NCBI GenBank assembly: GCA_002331625.1
Contig: DCZN01000007.1
Location: 10,066-37,303 of the forward strand
Direction of reading: 5' to 3'
DNA: 27,238 nucleotides
Origin: Nitrospira sp. UBA2083
GTDB lineage: Bacteria > Nitrospirota > Nitrospiria > Nitrospirales > Nitrospiraceae
Part shown: positions 21,953 through 27,238 of the stretch, in pieces
Numbering within the stretch: the first letter of the stretch is position 1
Layout of the letters: every line of letters begins with the position of its first letter
Notes under the pieces: model-generated
What the model was told of the DNA's origin: nothing
Databases searched by the model: none
Seen by the model: only the letters and a program-made list of their open reading frames with translations
Program-made: the position numbers and the translations under genes

Positions 21953-23350
21953 TCACTGGCGAACTTTGGCCTTCACGATATTTCCGACGACCACAAGGGC
22001 ATAGTGCTGAGGGTCCAGGTATTGCTTCGCCACGCGCTGGACGTCTTCCTTTGTGACCCGTTCGATCCACCGGGGGTATTGGGTGAAGTAGTCAAAACCT
22101 AACCCAAAAAACTCCACTTGGGCCAACACCTGTGCGAGTTTTCCTGTGGTATCTAACCGCAGGGGGAAACTGCCCATCAAGAACGCCTTGGCGTCGGCCA
22201 ATTCCTGATCAGTGACCGGGGCTTCTCGAATGGCTTTCATTTCTGCCAACACTCCGCTGATGGCCTGGTTGGTCGTCTCTGACCGAGTTTGGAGGTTGAT
22301 CCAGAATGAGCCCGGCATCGCCCGGGCGTCGTAGTGACTCATAATGCCGTAAGCAAGCCCTTGCTTGTCACGAATGGAATCCATGAGTCGTGACGAAAAC
22401 CCTCCGGCGCCTAAGACATGGTTCATGACCGTGACGGCATAGAAGTCCGGGTTGGTCCGACTGATCCCAGGATGACCCAAGACGATGGTTGATTGTGTTA
22501 AGTCCTTTTCAATGAGCTGCACGGTTTTCTTATCGATGGAAACCGGCTTTCTGGCCGTTCTGGGTTGAACGACTCCCTTCTTCCAGGACCCCAAATGCGT
22601 CTGAACGAGTGCCGTCGCCTGCTCCAATGTCACGTCGCCGACGATGGTGAGGATGACTTGATTCGGGAGGTACTCTCTGGCGTAGAAGGTCTGTACGTCA
22701 GCCAAGGTAATCTTGCTCAGTGTCTCCTCGGTGCCGTTCACCGGCCAACGATACGGATGATTCTGGAAGACCATGTGATTGAAGGCTTTCATGGCGACGT
22801 GACCTGGGTCGTCGTTGTCGCTCGCGATCTCTCCGATGATTTGCGAACGGACCCGCTCAAACTCCTGTTTGGGAAATGCCGGGCGTTGGAGAATATCGGC
22901 GAGGAGGGTAAACCCGAGATCGAGATCCTTCTTGATGACGCGCGCGGAGACAGTCGTGAAGTCTTCGCCGGCTTGGGCGGACAGCGACCCGCCGACAAAG
23001 TCGATCTGTTCGGCAAGCTGCTTGGATGTTCGCGATGTGGTGCCTTCATCCAAAAGGCTGGCCACCAGATTCGCTAAGCCCGCTTTCTCTGGTGGATCTT
23101 GCGCAGAACCGGCCTTCACCAGAGCATGAATTTCGACGATAGGAAGGAAATGTTGCTCCAGCACCAACACCGTGATGCCATTTGGAGTCGTGAATTTCGT
23201 GGGGACAATGTCCGCTGCCATCGCCGTCGTGCTGAGACCAACCGACAACGCCGCACTCAGAACCCAGCCCAATTTACGAGCGAAGACCCCCTGCCGAATG
23301 ATTCGCGGTCTTGAACGGAAGCGTTCGTTGGCTCTCGCGGTGTGATTCAT
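21953..23350 (-). CDS. M16-family peptidase-like subunit lacking the zinc site
   Basis: This 465-residue exported protein has a signal peptide ending T-A-M-A near residue 45, preceded by an unusually long basic n-region. Two M16 repeats follow. The zinc motif is lost: where H-x-x-E-H should be, the sequence has N94, A97 and S98, so it cannot hydrolyse peptides alone. The C-terminal half retains R327 and Y334 (S-S-R-L-M-D-S-I-R then G-L-A-Y), which in this family bind the substrate carbonyl across the subunit interface. It starts 6 nt after the stop of the active paralog and very probably forms a heterodimer with it. The active site would be in the periplasm. Confidence 0.88.
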   Translation of the reverse strand: MNHTARANERFRSRPRIIRQGVFARKLGWVLSAALSVGLSTTAMAADIVPTKFTTPNGITVLVLEQHFLPIVEIHALVKAGSAQDPPEKAGLANLVASLLDEGTTSRTSKQLAEQIDFVGGSLSAQAGEDFTTVSARVIKKDLDLGFTLLADILQRPAFPKQEFERVRSQIIGEIASDNDDPGHVAMKAFNHMVFQNHPYRWPVNGTEETLSKITLADVQTFYAREYLPNQVILTIVGDVTLEQATALVQTHLGSWKKGVVQPRTARKPVSIDKKTVQLIEKDLTQSTIVLGHPGISRTNPDFYAVTVMNHVLGAGGFSSRLMDSIRDKQGLAYGIMSHYDARAMPGSFWINLQTRSETTNQAISGVLAEMKAIREAPVTDQELADAKAFLMGSFPLRLDTTGKLAQVLAQVEFFGLGFDYFTQYPRWIERVTKEDVQRVAKQYLDPQHYALVVVGNIVKAKVRQ

Positions 23351-23356
23351 GGCCGC

Positions 23357-24757
23357 CTAGGACTTCCCTTCGTGGCCTGCGGTGGAGGGTGAATCAGGCA
23401 TCTTGGGAGGCAAGGGGACAAGAATCCCGACAGTCCGATTGTCATGGGTAAGATACTGTTTCGCGACGCGTTGAATATCTTTGGCGGTGACCGCGCGTAT
23501 GCGGTCGACGAACTGATCGATTCGCCGCCACCCGGCTCCGACCGATTCCGCCTGCCCGAGGAGCATGGCATGGCGAAAATTCGAATCTTGCTCAAAAATC
23601 CGTGATGCCTCGACCTGGTTCTTGGCCCGCTGCAATTCCAGGTCGGACGGTGGCTCATTCTGAAGACGAGTGATTTCACGCTGAAGCGCTTCTTCCACGG
23701 CCTCGACTTTCGCTCCGGGATTCACCAGCGAGTAGAAGTAAAACAGGCCGGGATCTGTCTGCAGCACGCTGTACTCGGCACCGACGGCCAGCGAGTTTTT
23801 CTGGTCATAGACCAAACTCTGGTAGAGCCGGGAACTTTTTCCATGAGAAAGAATCGATTCGAGAATATCCAGGGCATAGCTGTCATCACTCGAATAGTTG
23901 GGGACGCGAAAGCCCATCATCACAAACGGGACCTGGGCCTCTCGCTTGAGCAAGAAACGGCGTTCGCCACGTTGTTCCGGCTCAGGAGGCAGCACCTGCT
24001 TCGGTGATGGGCCTCGGGGGATTGGCTCAAATAGCCGCTTGATGATGGGCAGGAGTGCGTCAGCCTTGATATCGCCGATGACGATCAGGGTGGCATTGTT
24101 GGGGGAGTAAAAGGTGTCATAGTGGCGCTGCAGGTCTTCGAGCGCCATCGCATCGAGGTCCGCAAACCAGCCGATGACCGGCCAGTGATAGGGATGGCTT
24201 AAGTATGCTTGAGCGAACAGGGCTTCGACCAGCGCGCCTTGTGGGTCGTCCTCGGATCTCAGCCGGCGTTCTTCCTTGACGACTTCGCGTTCGGTCTGGA
24301 ACTCGCTATTGTCGAGAAGCAGACCCTGCATGCGGTCGGCTTCCAATTCCAACGCCAATCCGACGCGATCGGCCGCCACATTCTCGAAGTAGGCCGTGAA
24401 ATCCTGGCTGGTAAATGCGTTGTCGATCCCGCCGTTCTTTCGGACAATACGGGAAAAGGAACCTTTCGGATATCTTGCCGTCCCTTTGAACATCATGTGT
24501 TCGAGCATGTGCGAAAGCCCCGCCCGCCCCATCACTTCGTTGCGGGAACCCACTTTGTACCACACCTGGACCGTGGCCACCGGAGCCTTGGGAACTTCGA
24601 TCAGCAACACTTTCATCCCGTTTGAGAGGACAGACTCGTTCGGTTCGGCCGCGCGTGACCAGGCGTGGTTACTAAAAAAGAAGAGTATTCCTAAGAGGCA
24701 GGCAAACCAAGGCTGTATGGTCATCGGCTTCATCATGCTGAGCGTCGGATGAAGCAT
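23357..24757 (-). CDS. M16-family zinc metallopeptidase, catalytic subunit
   Basis: The 466-residue protein has an N-terminal hydrophobic signal region (L-L-G-I-L-F-F-F-S) with cleavage near A-W-S-R-A-A. The inverted zinc motif is H83-M-L-E86-H87, and the third ligand is Glu163, 76 residues later. The usual F-x-G-T context follows H-M-M. In the C-terminal half the Arg/Tyr pair is not kept: the equivalent region reads L-V-Y-D-Q-K-N-S-L-A-V-G. Substrate contacts would then have to come from the neighbouring paralog. Family members degrade or process peptides. Several ATGs near the N-terminus (residues 8, 9 and 12) are possible starts. It lies 1 nt after rlmN. Confidence 0.9.
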   Translation of the reverse strand: MLHPTLSMMKPMTIQPWFACLLGILFFFSNHAWSRAAEPNESVLSNGMKVLLIEVPKAPVATVQVWYKVGSRNEVMGRAGLSHMLEHMMFKGTARYPKGSFSRIVRKNGGIDNAFTSQDFTAYFENVAADRVGLALELEADRMQGLLLDNSEFQTEREVVKEERRLRSEDDPQGALVEALFAQAYLSHPYHWPVIGWFADLDAMALEDLQRHYDTFYSPNNATLIVIGDIKADALLPIIKRLFEPIPRGPSPKQVLPPEPEQRGERRFLLKREAQVPFVMMGFRVPNYSSDDSYALDILESILSHGKSSRLYQSLVYDQKNSLAVGAEYSVLQTDPGLFYFYSLVNPGAKVEAVEEALQREITRLQNEPPSDLELQRAKNQVEASRIFEQDSNFRHAMLLGQAESVGAGWRRIDQFVDRIRAVTAKDIQRVAKQYLTHDNRTVGILVPLPPKMPDSPSTAGHEGKS

Positions 24758-24758
24758 G

Positions 24759-25859
24759 CTAGCAACGAGTTTCGATAGCTGTCAAGGTAATGGGAGAACG
24801 GTCGCCGGAGATTTCGCCGAGCTGGCCGCAGGCACCGAAGACATCCCGCCCTCGACTCTTGCGAACGAACGCATCAAGGCCGGCGTTGCGGAGGGCGGAT
24901 TGAAAACGGAGCACGTCGTGTTCGGATGGACGACGGAAACGGCTTCCCGGAAACTCATTGAAGGGGATCAGATTGACCTTGCATTGTATGGGCCTGAGGA
25001 GCTGTACCAGGCGACGGGCATCTGTCGGGTGATCATTCACCCCTGCGAGCAGGACATATTCAAACGTCAATCGTCGATGTGGGGGAAGGGGATAACGGCG
25101 ACAAGCGGCCAGGAGGGATTTCAGCGAAGCGATCTCAGCGGCGGCCGGCATCAGCTCTCGCCGCTGTTCCTCGGTGGTGGCATTGAGAGAGATCGCAAGG
25201 TTCACTCCCATCGCGGCAACCTCTGAGAGGCGGGAGGCCAGTCCCGCTGTGGAAACCGTGATGCGTCTGCGGGACCACCCCAGGCCCCACGGGCTATTCG
25301 TGATGGCCGCCACGGCCGCCTTGAGGACGTCTAGATTGGCTAAGGGTTCACCCATTCCCATGAACACCAGATTCGTCATGCGCTCCTCGGGAGTGAGGAG
25401 GTCTTGTGCGGTCAGGACTTGATCCATGATTTCGTTGAGCTTGAGGTTGCGCTTCAGTCCCATTTGTCCAGTGAGGCAGAATCCGCAATCCAACATGCAT
25501 CCCACCTGAGTCGATACGCAGAGTGTCAACCGATCTTCATCCGGGATCAGGACGGATTCGATCGTCATGTCATCGTCGAGTTTCAACAGGAATTTGCGCG
25601 TTCCGTCCTGAGACCGGAAGACGGTCACGTCCGCCGATCGGCCGATGAAGGCCGATCGGGATAATATCAGTCGATCGTGCATCGAGAGATCGGTCATGTC
25701 GGTGATCGTCCGGATACGCCGTTGATGGAGCCAACGTAAGATTTGCTTTGCCCGATACGCCGGCCAGCGTTGTGTCTGGACGAACCTTGTCATCTGAGGT
25801 TCAGTGAATGCTAAGAGATTGACTGCTGGGTTCGGATGACGCGTCGATAAGTCAGTCAT
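24759..25859 (-). CDS. rlmN: 23S rRNA (and tRNA) adenine-C2 methyltransferase
   Basis: RlmN is a radical SAM enzyme that methylates A2503 of 23S rRNA, and A37 of some tRNAs, at C2. From ATG 25857-25859 it has 366 residues. The cluster cysteines are C121, C125 and C128 in C-M-L-D-C-G-F-C. M-G-M-G-E-P-L-A-N binds SAM, and A-C-G-Q-L near residue 346 holds the methyl-carrying cysteine of the family. The arrangement and length match RlmN rather than Cfr. Strong GAGG 5 nt upstream fixes the start, which a longer GTG frame from 25889 does not have. It heads a tight minus-strand run with the two M16 genes and larE. Confidence 0.95.
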   Translation of the reverse strand: MTDLSTRHPNPAVNLLAFTEPQMTRFVQTQRWPAYRAKQILRWLHQRRIRTITDMTDLSMHDRLILSRSAFIGRSADVTVFRSQDGTRKFLLKLDDDMTIESVLIPDEDRLTLCVSTQVGCMLDCGFCLTGQMGLKRNLKLNEIMDQVLTAQDLLTPEERMTNLVFMGMGEPLANLDVLKAAVAAITNSPWGLGWSRRRITVSTAGLASRLSEVAAMGVNLAISLNATTEEQRRELMPAAAEIASLKSLLAACRRYPLPPHRRLTFEYVLLAGVNDHPTDARRLVQLLRPIQCKVNLIPFNEFPGSRFRRPSEHDVLRFQSALRNAGLDAFVRKSRGRDVFGACGQLGEISGDRSPITLTAIETRC

Positions 25860-25864
25860 GGTAT

Positions 25865-25868
25865 CCTC
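25865..25868 (-). promoter_or_regulatory. Ribosome binding site deciding the rlmN start
   Basis: GAGG on the minus strand lies 5 nt before ATG 25857-25859 and outranks the in-frame GTG ten codons upstream. Confidence 0.65.
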
Positions 25869-25890
25869 AATAACCGAAGAGCCTATCACA

Positions 25891-25906
25891 GCGGGAGTTC
25901 ACCCGC
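25891..25906 (-). other. Small hairpin in the rlmN leader
   Basis: GCGGG/CCCGC closes a six-base loop about 30 nt before the rlmN ATG. Its role is unknown; it could be chance. Confidence 0.25.
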
Positions 25907-25940
25907 CTATGAGCATGGCAGTCACCGAGCCTCAATTCTT

Positions 25941-25969
25941 TTTCCATTGGGGGCGGCTCCGGATATAAT
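25941..25969 (+). promoter_or_regulatory. Promoter of the Slt-like gene
   Basis: A perfect TATAAT (25964-25969) lies 17 nt after TTTCCA (25941-25946). The start is expected near 25976, two bases before the ATG, so a leaderless transcript is predicted. Confidence 0.6.
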
Positions 25970-25977
25970 GAGTGGTC

Positions 25978-27238
25978 ATGAAGAAGCCTAACGTGTCTTT
26001 GGACACGATCGTCGTATCGATGGTGGTTTTCACGCTCGTTCTGGCGTTGGCTCGCGTGAGCGTCCCCGATGCACAGGGCGCACAGGTGGCTGCGTCCGAA
26101 CAGGGGAGTACTGAGAACTGTGCCTCTGCGGAAGACTGTTTTCATGCGGCGGTCTGGCCCAAGGAGCGACTGGGAAATACCTTGACGAAAGATCAAGTGG
26201 CGGCGCTCAAGCTTGAACGTCTCCGCAGGGTCATGGAAGGGTTTCCGGGGTCACTCTGGGCGAAGCGGGCGGGGTTGCTCTCCGGCGTGATCCTCATTGA
26301 TCGCAATCCTACGGCTGCTCTTCCGTACCTTCGAACCGCCCAGCGGGATTTCCCAGTACTCGACGATTACATTCGATTCTGGACTGGAGAGGCCTATTTG
26401 CGCTTGGGGGATCCGAAGGAGGCAGCGGCCGCCTTTGAGAGCGTGCCTCAAGCGGTTCCGGAATCCAGCCTGCTCAACCTGGTGGCGCTCCGTGCCGGTG
26501 AAGCGTGGTACCAAGCCTCCAGCTGTCCTGAAGCGATCGCGTGGTTCGTGAAGGCGGTCAATCTCAACGATAAGGATCCTCAGATCTCGCAAGCATGGTT
26601 TCGGTTGGCTTCGTGCTATCTTCGCGAAAACCAGATGTCCGAAGCACGGGAAACGTTGAAACAGCTTTGGGTGAAGTTTCCGCAGGCAAAGGAGGCCAAG
26701 CAGGCCGAGACGCTGCTTGCGACCAATCTTGGAGGCGCGCCCTGGACGGCACCACCTGATCTGCATTATGAACGTGCGCAGGCCTTTCTCGCGCAGTCAC
26801 TCCATCCGGAAGCGACTGTTGAGTTGAAGAAGTTCCTCGCTCAAGGCCCTGCTTCTCCACATCGTTGGGACGCCAAGCTGAAGTTGGGGATCGCGCAGGT
26901 TCGGCTCAAGACGTACGATCACGCGCGGGAAACATTCTCTGCATTAACTGAGGAGCAAGGGCCTCGGGCCGATGAAGCGACGGTCTGGTTGGGGAGGGTA
27001 TATCTGCGGTTGGGATGGGGAGACAAGCTGTTGGATCTCTGTCGCACACTGCCGAGGCGGACACTGACTCCGGAACAGAAGGGGCAAATCAATTTGTTCG
27101 CCGGAATGTGGTTGGAGGATCAAGCGCGGTTCGAAGAAGCGATCGAACGGTATCGCCAAGTCGCCAAGTCCGGTGAACCGATCTCGCAACGGACCGAGGC
27201 GCAGTGGCGGGAAGGATGGGTGCTGTATCGGATCGAGT
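25978..27238 (+). CDS. TPR-rich protein, probable N-terminal part of an Slt-type lytic transglycosylase (partial)
   Basis: The frame is open from ATG 25978 to the window edge, 420 codons without a stop. The start M-K-K-P-N-V is followed by a hydrophobic segment (about 10-24, I-V-V-S-M-V-V-F-T-L-V-L-A-L-A), a signal peptide or anchor. After two cysteines near residues 49 and 56 comes an alpha-alpha solenoid of TPR-like repeats: A-Y-L-R-L-G-D-P-K-E-A-A-A-A-F, A-E-W-Y-Q-A-S-S-C-P-E-A style and F-E-E-A-I-E-R-Y. The ending E-A-Q-W-R-E-G-W-V-L-Y-R-I is typical just before the catalytic part of Slt70-like enzymes. The catalytic SLT domain would lie beyond the window, so the assignment is probable, not certain. 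Confidence 0.72.
   Translation, partial: MKKPNVSLDTIVVSMVVFTLVLALARVSVPDAQGAQVAASEQGSTENCASAEDCFHAAVWPKERLGNTLTKDQVAALKLERLRRVMEGFPGSLWAKRAGLLSGVILIDRNPTAALPYLRTAQRDFPVLDDYIRFWTGEAYLRLGDPKEAAAAFESVPQAVPESSLLNLVALRAGEAWYQASSCPEAIAWFVKAVNLNDKDPQISQAWFRLASCYLRENQMSEARETLKQLWVKFPQAKEAKQAETLLATNLGGAPWTAPPDLHYERAQAFLAQSLHPEATVELKKFLAQGPASPHRWDAKLKLGIAQVRLKTYDHARETFSALTEEQGPRADEATVWLGRVYLRLGWGDKLLDLCRTLPRRTLTPEQKGQINLFAGMWLEDQARFEEAIERYRQVAKSGEPISQRTEAQWREGWVLYRIE

Overview
The window is 27 kb of gene-dense chromosome with moderately high GC. It carries ordinary housekeeping genes and no phage, IS element, CRISPR array, rRNA or tRNA that I could see. The gene content fits a Gram-negative bacterium with an outer membrane: an MsbA-type exporter, lipoprotein, lytic transglycosylases and an RTX protein. 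My best guess is Nitrospira or a close relative (phylum Nitrospirota). That is an inference from overall protein character and gene combinations, not from a marker gene.

Layout. (1) 61-3639, minus strand: CBS+PilZ-like protein, LOG-family protein, DHH phosphoesterase and rhomboid protease. (2) 3808-7095, plus strand: a tight three-gene operon of a DUF692/MNIO-type enzyme with an extra C-terminal domain, a tRNA-dihydrouridine synthase and a Maf nucleotide pyrophosphatase. A small secreted protein with its own promoter follows. (3) 7825-10330: about 800 nt without a convincing gene, then a bare RTX calcium-binding protein with a perfect Shine-Dalgarno and a strong downstream hairpin. (4) 10331-13744, minus strand: a two-CBS protein, a secreted protein built of about four repeats, an MsbA-like ABC exporter, a 72-aa conserved-looking small protein and a 31-aa very basic COX24/mS38-like protein. 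(5) 13839-15994, plus strand: a lipoprotein and nadB. nadB overlaps the convergent lytic transglycosylase gene by 80 nt. (6) 15915-19081, minus strand: lytic transglycosylase, class-IV PLP aminotransferase/lyase and pabB. The last two suggest a p-aminobenzoate (folate) unit. (7) 19249-21102, plus strand: atpI-atpB-atpE-atpF, the membrane sector of ATP synthase only. The F1 genes are not present; atpF is followed by a terminator-like hairpin and convergent larE. (8) 21125-25859, minus strand: rlmN, two M16 peptidase-like genes and larE, packed with 0-6 nt gaps. (9) 25978 to the end, plus strand: the TPR-rich N-terminal part of a probable Slt-type transglycosylase, cut by the window edge.

Main points of interest: the DUF692 protein with an unassigned C-terminal domain and no visible precursor peptide; the M16 pair, where one subunit keeps the zinc site and the other keeps the Arg/Tyr pair; a LarE with three cysteines placed for an iron-sulfur cluster; the overlooked 31-aa basic protein; and three envelope genes whose promoters sit so close to the ATG that leaderless mRNAs are likely.
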